Positions 1 to 11,461 of a DNA stretch of 64,000 nucleotides are shown here, one piece after another. The DNA is from Cryptomeria japonica (taxonomy: Eukaryota; Streptophyta; Pinopsida; Cupressales; Cupressaceae), in NCBI RefSeq assembly GCF_030272615.1, contig NC_081412.1:138078747-138142746 (forward strand), in the 5' to 3' direction. The notes under the pieces were generated by a model. That model did not search any database, was not told the origin of the DNA, and worked only from the letters and a program-made list of their open reading frames with translations. Each line of letters starts with the position of its first letter. The first letter of the stretch is position 1. The position numbers and the translations under genes were made by a program.

Positions 1-2551
1 TTAGCACCTTCGCAAATTGATACTTTAGCACTATTATCTATACTATTGCTCTTTCATGTCAAATAGTGCTTCTGTTTTCACATAGAGTAGAGCTATAGTA
101 ACAAAGAGTTGTAAGAAAATTCCTTGTAACTGAAAACCAAAATTTTTAGGCTTGTAGAAGCCCACCAAAACATGCAAATTTTTCTAACTAATTATCTTTT
201 GTGCAGGTTTTAACTAACCACTACAATAGGATTTTATTTTTAACAATTTTAGCCTAGGAAATAAATTTTTTCATATTGCTAACTTTGTCTTTCAAGTTAG
301 GATAAAATAAATTCATTTTCCTTTTGGGTTAAAATCAACTACACTTTCATTTGGATTTTTAAAAAGAACCACATATTTCATTTGGAGCTCTAAAAAAGAA
401 TCATACTTGTTCAAAGTTAAAAAGAATCACAAAAACAAACACACAAAATTATGTTTTTGCAAACTTAGGAACAAATTATTTTGGTGCTTAAATTCAACAA
501 GGCAAATTTTATTTCTTGCGTCAAACTAAAATTCACAATCAACACTTCATTTTGTGCAAGTTAAAAAGAATCCCCAATTTGTCAAAGTTGTTCTCAAATT
601 GATTTACTTCAAGCAAAACATGCTCTTAATTTAGTTGACCAAGATTTCCAATTCCTAGATTACAACACATTTTGCCATTGAAGGATAAAAAGAACACCAT
701 GACTGTTGGAGCAACATCTCCAAATAGTTAGATCACATTGCAAATGATGAGTTAAAAAGAACAAGTATCTTTTGTGTTTGGCACACTTGTGCAAAGTTTG
801 TTGAGTGGTCCTACTTCTAACACACACTATCCTCTCCCTTGGCTTTTGTGGTTCTAGGTGCAAGAGAAAAGTGTTAGTAATGCTCAAAGTTTATATTTTT
901 AAGAGAGACCTATCAAAAGACACATCACTCTTGGGAATGACCTTGTGCGGTAAATCGTTCGAGCCGCTATAAAAATCAGGTGAAAGCAAAAACTGTAGCC
1001 TTGGGTATAGTTGTTCCTATAGTGTAACTTGCCGAAAGGACAAATGGACCCCACCACAAGTTACAAGGCTCTTAAGTGAGTCACTACAGAATGAACTTAT
1101 GTCCAAAAACATCAAACATTACTAAACACCTTTATATAGTAGCCCACCCATTCTATTGATTGAGGATATTTGTGATAAATTCAATGCAAGAGCATAGAAG
1201 GTTTTGCTCCCAAGATACTCACCATACATATTTCCTTGAGTAGAAACATAGCTTTTTGAAAGGCTACTTGTAGCCTGATAAAAGTGGTGACTCTCCCATC
1301 ATAGGGATCATCTATTTTTTATGCTTGTGCAAGACTTAATATATCACATCCTTACCCGCCACGATGGGATTCATAAGGTATGTAGTACCAAAGTTGAAGA
1401 AATATTGAGATGTGGGCTGAACTTATCTCAATTGACCATTTGACCTTAGGGATAAAGAGTGTTTGAAGTGTTTTCATTTTGAGTCAAGACCAATGCAAAT
1501 TGAGCTGACTTTAGGCTTTGGAAAACACCTAAAATACATTTGAAGGAAAGGATCATAAAAGTCCAAGGATTGGGTTGATCTAGACCCACACTTATTTGTG
1601 CCTTTTTTAGGCGACATTCTTGTGTTTATGTGCTTGCTTTGTTTTCTTGTCAAAGAAAAATTAAAAAATCAATTCCAAAACAAGTATTCATCCAACACAA
1701 ACATTTTTCAAAAACCAACAAAGGATCAAAATCAAACAGCAAAAGTATCAAACTATATGACCATTCTTCACATCTTGAGAAAGAAGAATCTTCATCAACA
1801 CATCAACTTGAAGAAAAGACCATTGAGCTCAAAGGCTCTTATCAAAAGGAGGAAATTCTTCTATATTAATAGACAAATCTTTGTCTCTAATAGAGCTTTT
1901 CTACGTCACATGCACCTCTATCTTCAAGGGAAATCAAATGAGTTTGATCAAGATTCATTAAACCATCGAGCTTTTATGCAATATCATGCTTTGAGTTATC
2001 ACAAAAACAAAGGAGGCAAGATCAATCCTGACTTCTTTCCAGATATTTGCATCATATATAACGTATCTTGGGAAGAACCACCAACTCCTGAAAGAGAAGA
2101 ATAAGAATTTGTCCCATATGTAACATTTCATCTATTACCACATTCACATCATTACTCCATTCTAACTCTCAAAACATTAAGAGGTTCTTGTCCTAAGTTT
2201 TATTTCGACATTGCTTGAATCAAACACAAAAACATCACTTTTTAGAGTGTCTCTACATTTGGGATAAACTCATCCTCAGAGACATTTCTACGTAGGTTAA
2301 AACTAGTCTATGAGTGCAACCCTCTCATTACTAGGTAGTTGAGTCTGTAATACATCTCAAATTTCTCTAAACCTTATCACATCAAACTTTGTCAATCAAA
2401 ACACAACAAGCAATTCAAGAAATAACTTTGGTACCATCTACCTTTAGTGCTAGAGATTCATATGCAAAACACTTCCCCAAACATCAATCTTTCATTTCAT
2501 CACCAACTCATCATCATTTTCATCAAACTTCAACAAAGACTTATAAACAAA
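1..2551 (+). other. Gypsy-A 5' leader (untranslated region)
   Basis: Bases 1-905 are a direct repeat of 27101-28011, which follows the Gypsy-A LTR end and primer-binding region further right. That places this stretch just downstream of the off-window 5' LTR. From about 906 to the gag start I see no conserved protein. A 168-codon open frame at 1598-2104 is listed separately. A long leader, sometimes with an extra ORF before gag, is known in some Tat-lineage elements such as Ogre, but no similarity to such an ORF can be claimed here. Confidence 0.65.
1598..2104 (+). CDS. Unidentified ORF in the Gypsy-A leader, 168 codons
   Basis: An open frame upstream of gag with a Lys/Asn/His-rich composition, a hydrophobic N-terminus rich in Cys, Leu and Phe, and a C-terminal end rich in Glu and Pro. 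It overlaps a shorter open frame at 1630-1869 in another phase. I recognise no domain. It could be an upstream ORF of the element, as in Ogre-like Tat elements, or a chance open frame in AT-rich leader sequence. Its survival without stops, while the neighbouring gag has many, is weak support that it is not constrained in the same way, and also fits chance. Confidence 0.2.
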   Translation: MPFLGDILVFMCLLCFLVKEKLKNQFQNKYSSNTNIFQKPTKDQNQTAKVSNYMTILHILRKKNLHQHINLKKRPLSSKALIKRRKFFYINRQIFVSNRAFLRHMHLYLQGKSNEFDQDSLNHRAFMQYHALSYHKNKGGKINPDFFPDICIIYNVSWEEPPTPEREE

Positions 2552-4537
2552 ATGGCTCATACTAGATCAAGATCTAGACAACAACAAATTGAAGAGGAAG
2601 AGGAAGAAAATATCAATGAGTTCCAAGAAGCCCTAGGAGGAAATATAAATGATGAAAATCCAGGCACTCCTGCTTTGGCGGAAATAGAAAGGGCACAACA
2701 CAACCCTCTCTTTAATAGACTTTTTGATGAAATACTCAGGAGCAACACCGATGCTCACTTTTTAAGACTTGCTCAAGAGGGGGCTAAACTACCCTCTGAC
2801 TTTGATGTTGCACAACTAAGACAAGCATCAGAATGCCAAAGTCATAATGAGGATGAAAGAGGTTGAGATCACATCAAATATAACCTTTATCAAGGTAATC
2901 CCCCACCTCCTCCTCCTCCAAATGAAATAGACATGTTACAACAACAAGTTGAGAATCTCGCCCAACAACTTCATAGTGGTGTGAAAACTAATCAGTTTTC
3001 ACTTAATGACATTTGTCCCTATCCCTTTGATAGGAATCTTGATATGTCATCTTTTCCATGAGGGTTTGAAACACCCAAGTTTGAAAAGTGCTGAGGAAAA
3101 GGAGATCCTCGCGATCATGTTAGAGAATTCCATTCAGCTTGCCTTGAAGTGGCATACAAGGACACATACCTAATGCGACTTTTTCCCTAGAGTTTGGGAG
3201 GAACAAACACAACATGGTTTTCCCAACTACCAAGTGCCATTAGGACCTTCGAAGAACTGTTCTAGAAGTTCCTGGTACATTACTCACACAACATTGAATG
3301 TGATATCACCATGGCTGATCTATGTAACACTAAGCAAAAACCAAGAGAGTTATTTTCAGTTTTTCTGCAATGATGGCGTCAAATGTCTAGTAGGTGTTCC
3401 CTTCAATTACCCAAACAAGAATTAGTGGAAATGTTTATTTCCAACTTAAACAAAGAAATGGAATTTCACCTAGACATAAAAGACATAGACTCCTTCAATG
3501 ACATGATCACCAAAGGTTTGAAATGTGAGCAGGCTCTCATAAAAAAAGGGCCTATGAAGATATACAATGAGCCAAAGGATGTCCCTCGCCTGCACTTCAA
3601 TAGTGATAATCCTAACTTTTGGAACAAAAACAAAAATATCATCAATGACGGGGTTGTGGATGCTAGAACTATCAAAAGTGCACAACCTATGGTCTGATTT
3701 GTAGTACAGAATCCCCCACCCAAGAATAACACAGTTGCTCCCTCAAATCAAGGACACAATGTACCTCAAGAGGAACCCAGACAATGTTAGCAAAGTTTTA
3801 AACGAAAATGAACATACACTCCCTTAGGGGAACCTATTGAAATGGTGTTACGTCAGTTGGTTTCTCAAAATCTGGTGACTTTACCAAAAACATCAAATTA
3901 TGAACCTCAGGTCAAACCTTCATGGTGGAGGGATACTGAACATTGTGATTTCCATCAAGGGAAAGGGCATAAAACAAGAAATTGTCACATATTAAAAAAT
4001 CTTATTTAGGATCTTATTGACCGAGGCGAGATTGAAATAGAAGGCCACGACCCCAAAATAACAAACAATGATTATCACATGTTCAAAAATCCACTTCCAT
4101 CACAAGATCAAAGGGGTCCTTCCACTTCAGGGCGAAACACAGATACCACCAATTATACGCAAGCCACATATAATTACACTGTGAATCACCTATATGATGC
4201 CAGTGAACAAATTGCAACTATTACCATAAAAAATCCCAGCTCCACTCGCAATGTTGTTACATGTCATGGCAAGATTACCATAAAAGCATCTCCACAAGGC
4301 ACCCCATCTATCCCAAAGTAGTATAACCTTGTGGAACAGTTAGACAAAATGCCCGCACTGATATCTATCTTAGAGCTATTGTTCCTATCTGCATCTCATA
4401 AAATAATTTTGGATCAAGCTCTCCAAGAGGCATCGGTTCCTGCAAACCTAAATACAGATCAGTTCCAAGCCATGGTCGAAAATCTAAGGTCGTCACCTTG
4501 TCTTACTTTCTCTGAAAGTGACAACACATCCTTCTAG
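2552..4537 (+). pseudogene. gag: Gypsy-A gag (capsid/nucleocapsid), many in-frame stops
   Basis: Gag would form the particle that packages element RNA. The chosen start is the Met followed by AHTRSRSRQQQ, after which comes an acidic run. At about 3050-3520 the frame reads as a Ty3/gypsy Gag capsid domain: a GDPRDHVREFHSACL segment, a TWFSQLPSAIRTFEELF segment, and CNTKQKPRE followed later by LPKQELVEMFISNL. A possible zinc-binding segment with CDFHQGKGHKTRNC lies near 3946-3990. The frame is interrupted by stops at 2864, 3059 and at least eight further places up to 4535, but it stays in one phase throughout, so the damage is substitution rather than indels. It continues in phase into the protease. 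Confidence 0.75.
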
Positions 4538-5577
4538 CAACCTCATAACGCCTCACTCCACATTGAAGGGTTTATCAACCAGCATAGGATCAAGCGAGTC
4601 TTGATTGATAATAGAGCGAGCCTAAATATTTGTACACTACAATTAGTCACTACATTGGGATATGCAATTGAATCAATGGATCCCCACAAGAAGATCACAA
4701 TCAAAGCTTATGATGATGCAGAGCGTTCGTCAAAAGGAGCTGTTGTACTACCAATCCGAGTGGGCCCCATGGTGAAACACATCATATGTCAAGTTTTGGA
4801 CCTTCCTCTGCCATACAATTTGTTGTTGGGAAGACCTTGGATACACGCCATGCAAGTCATCCCATCCACTTACCATCAGTGTATCAAGTTCCTACATAAT
4901 GGTGTAGAAATCATGATCATGTTTGATGCAAACCCCTTTGTATATTGTCATAACATAAGTCATCAACCAAAGATTACTATTCCCAACAATAGAGAAGCCA
5001 TCTCTTCCACATCATACGTAAGTCCAGCCTCTCTTTCTAGTTCAAACATAACTATACCCAAGCAAGAGAAGCTCAAGATGAAAATAGTAGAGGAAGGTCT
5101 TAGAGAATATAATCTGAGCCAACTCTTTTGTGTTGGGCAAATGCGTACTTCTGCTAAAACACATGGAAAACCTCAACGGGTACTAAAAACATCACTGGTC
5201 CAACCAGCATGTACTTTGACACCTTTCATCCTTGGAAAGAGTCAAGAAGAGGAAACCAAAGATGAAGACTTAGTAGAATGGATCTATAAAGATCTTATCA
5301 CCACCGACATTCCGCAAGCTAAGCTTCCCACACATCAATATGGAAAAGGTCTTCTCATTATGCAAAGAATGGGATATGATAGTCAAATTTCTATGGGGTA
5401 TTTTAAGCAAGGGCGACATGAGCCACTACAGTCAAAATTAAAACCCAAAGATAACACATGCTTAGGCTTTCAAAAGGAGATCCTTCCTAAGCTCGGATTT
5501 AAAGGGAAACCCAGCAAATGACTATATCAACCAACTACAAAGAGGACACCTTTGATTATAAAAGAAACACCCAAAAC
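4538..5577 (+). pseudogene. Gypsy-A retropepsin-like protease followed by a G-patch-like segment
   Basis: In phase with gag. The protease active site reads VLIDNRASLNIC near 4601, where a retropepsin would have D-T/S-G-A; here Asn-Arg replaces Ser-Gly, so the enzyme is probably inactive. Downstream the flap-to-C-terminal region contains LPIRVGPM and YNLLLGRPWIHAMQ, the GRPWIH signature common in plant gypsy proteases. Near 5330-5520 a glycine-rich part reads YGKGLLIMQRMGYD, then SMGYFKQGRHEPL and CLGF, which fits a degenerate G-patch RNA-binding motif. The open segment runs 4601-5521 with a stop at 5519; the frame then resumes and is cut at 5577 by the NA1 insertion. Confidence 0.7.
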
Positions 5578-6728
5578 TGATGAATACTAAGAGGGGGGGA
5601 TGAATTAGTATGCCAAAAATCTTTGCACTTAAACACTTTACAAGATTGACAGTAAACAGGTAAAACAGTTTAGCAGACAAACCGATTAGCACACATGCAA
5701 ACCAAATAGCAAATAATGCATTCACCCACAGAAGAACAAACACCATAACACATGATATTTTGATGTGGAAATCCAAATGGGAAAAACCATGGTGAGATGG
5801 AACTCACAAGTAACTATCTGCAGAATAGGAACCAAACTGGTTAAGGTCAGACTGGTTAAGGTCTTACAATGTTCTTTACCAGAACAGATCCTGTTAGGAA
5901 TCTCAATCTCTGTTAGGAGATAAGTCCAATTAAAGACTACCTTTCTAGAGGATTTTAGATCCATAGATGTGAACCACCTTGTTAGAGGATTTACAAAAGG
6001 CTTTTGGGCCTATCCAGTTAAGGGCTACAGACTTGTCATAGATGTGAGTAATCAACAAGTGTTTGATCTAGCTAGTAGCATAGATTTCTTGATTAGATCC
6101 TTGGTAGCTCATTCCTAATGCACTCCAGCATTACTTTAGTCTTCTACACATTCATATTCTCTCCAACTCCTCAATCACCTTAAACCCTAGCAACAACATA
6201 AACTTTCACTATATCCACATCAACAACCTAAAACCCTAGACATGATGTCCTTATAAAGGAATCTGATTTCATGTCGGTCCAATAGGATTATATAACAATT
6301 TTATAGGTTCCACGAACTTGGACATACTTGGTACCATGACACAAAAAGGCATCGTTTAGGTGTTGGCACTGTCAAACAATTAATGGATGGTAACTCATCA
6401 CAAAATGCCGGTTGGTAATTCATCACAGAGTATTACCGGTTCATACAAAATGTTGGTTGCCGGTTTGACAAAAATGAAGACTGGTAAAAATGTGTTATGC
6501 CACTTTAATCCCTCGTACCACTTGGTATCCACGAACCGCTTGGGGTCAACATGCCACTTCAAACCAGGAAACACATTTTGCAAAACACCAATAGTCTAAA
6601 GACTATAATACAACATACCGGTTGGAACAAATACCAGTTGTGCTCAAACTCATACATATAAAGGAGATCTCAATGCAAGTGTGTGTCCATCAATGACAAT
6701 CACAACATTAACATAAAAAATGCCAACA
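5578..6728 (-). repeat. NA1 3' LTR (own orientation)
   Basis: 1151 bp, direct repeat of 18106-19263 with many scattered differences, so an older insertion than Copia-1. On the plus strand it begins TGATGAATACTAAGAGG and ends GCCAACA. The conserved C-tract of this LTR group appears near its 3' end on the minus strand as TTCATCCCCCCCTCTTAGTA. Near its 5' end on the minus strand is TTGTCATTGATGG, also shared with NA2 and Copia-3 LTRs. Confidence 0.9.
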
Positions 6729-7018
6729 ATCTCCCCCTTTGGCATTGATGGCAACACTTAGGAAAATAAAATTTTGACATCTAAGTGTTTTACAACAAAA
6801 TCATGCCATTAGCAAAATTGCTCCCCCTAAGCATATACACTATCCTTTTGGCAATACAATGTATAATAATTTTGCATAAAGAGCATAAACATTGAGATAT
6901 TTAGAGCATATATCAAAATTTTGATAACCAGATACTTTTCTCAAATAGAATTCTTCTCCCCCTTTGCCAACAATGACAAAGTACAACTAATCAATCTTGT
7001 TTTCAAAATAATAAAAGT
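6729..7018 (-). other. NA1 polypurine tract and 3' untranslated region
   Basis: Directly adjoining the LTR the minus strand reads CCAAAGGGGGAGATT, a standard polypurine tract that primes plus-strand synthesis. Two more purine tracts with five Gs occur at about 6820 and 6957 on the same strand. Extra copies of such a tract upstream of the true one are also seen in NA2 and Copia-3. Confidence 0.7.
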
Positions 7019-10000
7019 TTATGACAATAAGGAATAATACTTGTCAAAAATAGATTTAAAATCCTGCACAAATTGTTTCATCGATAAAGACAAGGACTCA
7101 AGTAGGGAGGTGGCTACTTCCTTTTCTATCTGCATCTAGGAGACCTGTTCTTCCATGGCATCAATTGTGCTCATCTCCTGTGTAACTGTTAAGGCATCCA
7201 GGTTCAGATAGCACTTATGAAGAATTTGCAATTGTGGGAGTAGAACTAGTTGTAGCTCCTACAAATATCTAGACTAGGTGTTGATCTCTTGCTCCATTTT
7301 TGCTGATTGGATGTGAAACCGGTGAATGGTTTGCCCATAAGTTGTAAAGGAATCATAAGGTGGCTTGAATGTGCTCATGTAGGACTGCAAGTCCATTTGA
7401 AGCTTTTGCTTCTGAGCTAGCACATCATCATAGAATAGATGGGGTTGGCAGATCTTGCTGAGTAGTAGATTCCCCTCATCCAGAGCATCCCTTATATCCT
7501 TTTGTTCTTTCTTTAGTTCAAATCGGAGCTCATTCAACTTCCTCACCATAGCTATATTAAGAGCTTTTTGATGCTCCTTTTTGACATTTACCTCTACTGC
7601 CTCTTCTAAGCTCTGCACCTGATCATCCACTACTATGCATAGGAGCTTAAGTTTAGCTAGTGATGAGTCAGTGTTGGAAAGATTTGTACCAGGTATCAAA
7701 CCGGTAAGAGTGTCCACAGCTACTTCAATTACATCCTACTCCTTCTTCCTTTGAATAATTTCAAGGTGCTCTTGAGAAACCTTGATGCTCTGCATTAGCT
7801 CCATTTCACTTGCAGACTAGAGATCGATAGGATTGGTGAGATTAGCTGGTTTGGCTTGACTCTCGGTTGCCTTCAGAGTTTCCATCTGGATGCTCTTCTC
7901 TGCTTCTCCTGCCTTGTCCTCTTCTACTTTCTTCCTCTTCTGCTTTCTTCTTCTTCGCTTCTCTCCTCTTCTTCGCTTCCTTGTCCTCCTTACGTTTTTC
8001 TTTTATGCGTCCTTCTTTTTCTCCTGTTTCTTATCTTCCTCTTCCTTCTTCTTCTTTTCATCTTCTTGCTTCTTTTTCTCTTCTTCATCCTTCTTCTTCT
8101 TCTCCTCTTCATCTTTCTTCTTCTTCTCCTCTTCATCCTTTTTCTTCTTCTCCTCTTCATCTTTCTTCTTCTTCTCCTCTTCATCTTTTTTCTTCTTCTC
8201 TTCTTCTTCCTTTTTCCGCTTCTCTTCTTCATCCTTTTTCCTCTTCTCAACCTCTTCCTTTGCTGCTTCCTATCTGTCCTCAGCTTGCTTATCAACCTGT
8301 TTAGCCTATTGCTCCTTTCCTATTGCCTCAGATGGTGTTTCCTAAGGAACATCCTCTACATCTAGAGCATCGACATCAATGGTGTCGAGTGGTTCAACAA
8401 TCAGATTTCCTTCATCATCAAATACTTCATTCGGTTTGGATATAACCGGTTCTTTTTCAGCTTGTCAGTTGGCTAGATGCACTTTGTGAGATTGGACAAC
8501 AGTTGTCATATAGTGATGAGTGTCTTTTTCTACATCATCAACTCTACCTTCTAACAACTAGAGTCTTCTTCTTCTAGTGAAGAAGAGTCCTTTATTTTGG
8601 TCAATAACATCAAATAATTAGAATTTGATAGGTCAGGAAAGTATTGTGCAAACACTTTCTCCCTAATTTCCTGTACCTTTTCTATGGCAATGCGCCATCT
8701 ATTATCTAGTGACATATATAAAGAATCCAATGTCTGAGATTTAATCTCTGAGGATGACCGGTCATTAACACATAAATACCGAATTATTTCCTTTTCAATC
8801 ACTTCCTTTTCATCATCATTAAAGTCATCAAAACACTCAATTAAGTCATGTAGCACTTTTCTCCTAATATTCTTTATTGTTCTTTGACAATGTGTCAAAG
8901 GTTTATAGGAAGAGATATCTATGTTTACCGGTGCAAATGATGTCGATTCATTCTTTGTCTTTCTCTTTGCTTGATGTGTTTTCTTTGGCTTTTCCTCAAA
9001 CACAGTTTCTTTTGAGTTTGGAGAGGTATTCCTTGTTTTCCTCTTTCTCTGAAACACTTTAGCTAGTTTTGCTTCTGGTTTCTTCTTGGCTGGTGATCAC
9101 TTGGTCACTTTTGGAGTTGCAGTAGTAACTCGTGCTGATGTTGCAGGCACTGCCTTTGCCTTCTTCATTGTAGGTTCTTTTCCTTTCTTTGTAGAGGGTT
9201 CCTTGACCAATGTAACCCTTTCCAGATAGGTTCCGGTCCTCTTTGCCTTAGGATCAAGAGGTGAGGCAATAAGGGTAGAGGCATACCCTTCTAGCATATT
9301 GTACATCATCTCATAGCCCATTGGCTCCACTTCTTCCTGTCTAGGCTCAATAGCCTCCATTATGCATTGATCCACCTTGATGGTGAAATAGATATCATCC
9401 TCATATTTATTGACAATGTCACCAAATATTCTCATTCTTTGGCTCATTTTCCGTCTAAACTCATCAAAATACTTGTTCAGAACATCAGGGTAACTAGTTC
9501 CAATTGCTTCAATTCTTTCCTTGATTTGCTTGGTCACCGGTTAGTCAATAGACCACTAGACATCTCCTACTCCTGGAAAGTAGCCTTGGAAATAGAAGAA
9601 CAACCCAACCAGTAGTTGACCAAACTTGAACCTTAGTGCATTATCCTGTTTGATCGACTTCAAATTCAACAGGATTTGTCTCTGCATACCGATGCACAGA
9701 TCAAATGATGTATCCTCCTTTATCATTCGGTAAGCTACATTTACCACTGCAATAGATATAGAGTTAATTCTGCTAGCTGAGAATGTCCAGTATCCAATCA
9801 CCATACATGCATACTTCACCAGATCATCCTTGATAGAATTGACTGTCATGCCTCGTGAGTCACTCACTGAACTGGTGAGCTTGGACATTTCAGTTTTGCT
9901 TACCGTCCTTAGGGTTGGCACTTCCCCTGTGTTGTAGAATCCAGTGATTGCATGAATTTCCTGTAGCGTGATGTGATGTGTTCTCTCTAGGTACATCTTA

Positions 10001-10312
10001 TCACCATGGACTCTACTCAGAATGATCTTGTGTGAAATCCTCTAGGAAGTAAACAACATTGTGGAGCTTCTTCTTTTCCAAAATATTATACTTCGGCTTG
10101 ATCTTCTTATCCTTTCCACAAAATAAACCTAACTGGGAGTGGATGGCTAGAGACCCTAGGTCTTTAATCTTGCAATCTATGTAGTCAGAAATTCCCTCTT
10201 CTACTATCACACCAGCTGGGACTTGTGATAGGGCATTATACTTAGACTTTCATTGAATAAAACTTGCAGACTCAACAGATGCACTAGAACTGGTATGAGA
10301 TGCAGAAGCCAT
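7019..10312 (-). pseudogene. NA1 ORF2, protein of unknown function, about 1,097 codons, decayed
   Basis: Starts at the Met of MASASHTSSS (10312) and can be followed to a TAA at 7019-7021, with several stops and at least one frameshift near 10010. The N-terminal third contains LSRVHGDKMYLERTHHIT, GFYNTGEVPTLR, a DLVKYACMVIGY segment, then FDLCIGMQRQILLNLK and LRFKFGQLLVGLFFYF, and further on DIVNKYEDDIYFTIK. Each has a counterpart in NA2 ORF2. A basic stretch rich in Lys, Ala and Thr follows (about 9100-9230), then an acidic helical part, a DEEEKKKK repeat tract (8040-8245) and a C-terminal coiled-coil segment at 7274-7717. No enzyme motif is visible. Function unknown; it may be a captured host gene or a structural protein. 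Confidence 0.65.
8040..8245 (-). repeat. 24-bp minisatellite inside NA1 ORF2 encoding DEEEKKKK repeats
   Basis: On the plus strand the CCTCTTCAT box recurs at 8104, 8128, 8152 and 8176, exactly every 24 bp, with more degenerate copies on both sides. The unit is eight codons, so copy-number change keeps frame. On the minus strand in the ORF2 phase it encodes DEEEKKKK units. The plus-strand Ser/Phe/Leu-rich open frames here are antisense shadows of this repeat. Confidence 0.8.
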
Positions 10313-10858
10313 GATAGAAATTTCAAGAACTTGAGAAATACCTTTTTGAAACACGTGAATTTAGGGCTGCCGATTCTCCTTCACTTCACACTCTGTCGGT
10401 TGCTGAATCGCCGCTTTGTGTTCTCCACTTAACTGTTTGTAGTTTGAATTTGAATCTCTTTCATGGTTTCTCAATTTCTCAAAATCTCAGCTCAAATCGC
10501 CTTTTCATCACTCTGCTCTTTGAAAAAAATTTCTTCGTTCGAAAACTGATAGTGAGAATTGATTTGAAAAATCCTTTTAAGTATGTTTCTCACCTACCAT
10601 CATTAACGCTCCTCCATTAGGGCATAAACCCAAATTTTTCTTTTTAAAATTTCCGGTCTTCTACCAAATGATAGGTATCTCATACCAATTAAGGTCTTTT
10701 ACCGGTGTAGACCAGGGGTTCAAAACATTTCACCGTTTGCTCCCCCTAAGCTTTTTTGAAGCTTAGTTTGCCAGTTCCGTGATTTCCACACTAGGTGCAG
10801 AAACTGGTTCCTCTTGTAACATCATTGGTTTCTTCTTCCAGGTTTTGTTCATGTCTAC
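10313..10858 (-). promoter_or_regulatory. Spacer between NA1 ORF1 and ORF2, possible internal leader or promoter
   Basis: About 546 bp without an ORF1 or ORF2 frame. Read on the minus strand it looks like a plant 5' untranslated region: purine-rich, ending in AAAAAGGTATTT shortly before the ORF2 Met. The same AAAAAGGTATTT and ATCATGGC wording precedes ORF2 in NA2. I do not see a clear TATA box here (only TTAAAA near 10578), so promoter function is a guess. Confidence 0.3.
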
Positions 10859-11461
10859 TTAAATAGTATCAACATCAATGTTTCCTTTCAGAGTGATCGG
10901 TATATCATTAGATATGTCCTTTCTTGATCTACAAAATCTGGTAATGTGACTCAATTTGTTGTAGTGATAGCAGACCAATCCAGCTACTCTCCAAGGTCCA
11001 TTGTTCATGTTTCCATTCTTCCTTCTGCATGTTGCAGTAGTGTGACCATGACCATGACATACCATATAGTTTTCTCTTCGTTTGGTTGCCACTTGATAGC
11101 CACTGCTTCTTTGTTGATGATTGAAGGTATTAAACCAGTTGTAAATCCGGTTCACAAAAGGTTCAAGACCAACTCCTTGGGTCCTCTAAGGATATCTTCC
11201 AGTGTTATTCATAATAGACCTACATTTAGATGCTCTATGCCCATACTTGTTGCATGCATAACAGTTACCATCAAATCTATAGGATCTAGGCTTATCATTT
11301 AGGAAATAAAGAAAATTGTTGTAAGCCTTACTCCTACACACATTTGCAGTATGTCCTTCTTTTAGACAGTTAAAGCAAACAGGTTTAAACTTTGGCTTAC
11401 CTTTATCCTTTGATGCCAGTTGTTTATTTGATGTTCTAGCATTTGTACCAGAGGTCTCACC
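10859..11461 (-). pseudogene. NA1 ORF1, 3' half: Gag-like zinc-knuckle region
   Basis: Continues the coiled-coil half at 17477-18055; Copia-1 separates the two. Four CCHC knuckles can be read across two phases: CFNCLKEGHTANVC, CYACNKYGHRASKC, then YMVCHGHGHTTATC and CYHYNKLSHITRFC. The third has lost its first Cys and the fourth its second Cys, both to Tyr, consistent with a single G-to-A change in TGT. A frameshift lies between the second and third knuckles. CCHC knuckles bind RNA in retroelement nucleocapsids. The arrangement matches intact NA2 ORF1. Confidence 0.75.

Noticed and set aside
7856-8365. Several plus-strand open frames rich in Ser, Phe and Leu, resembling membrane proteins
   Set aside because: They are the antisense of the 24-bp Lys/Glu repeat in NA1 ORF2; the repeat itself keeps all frames open.
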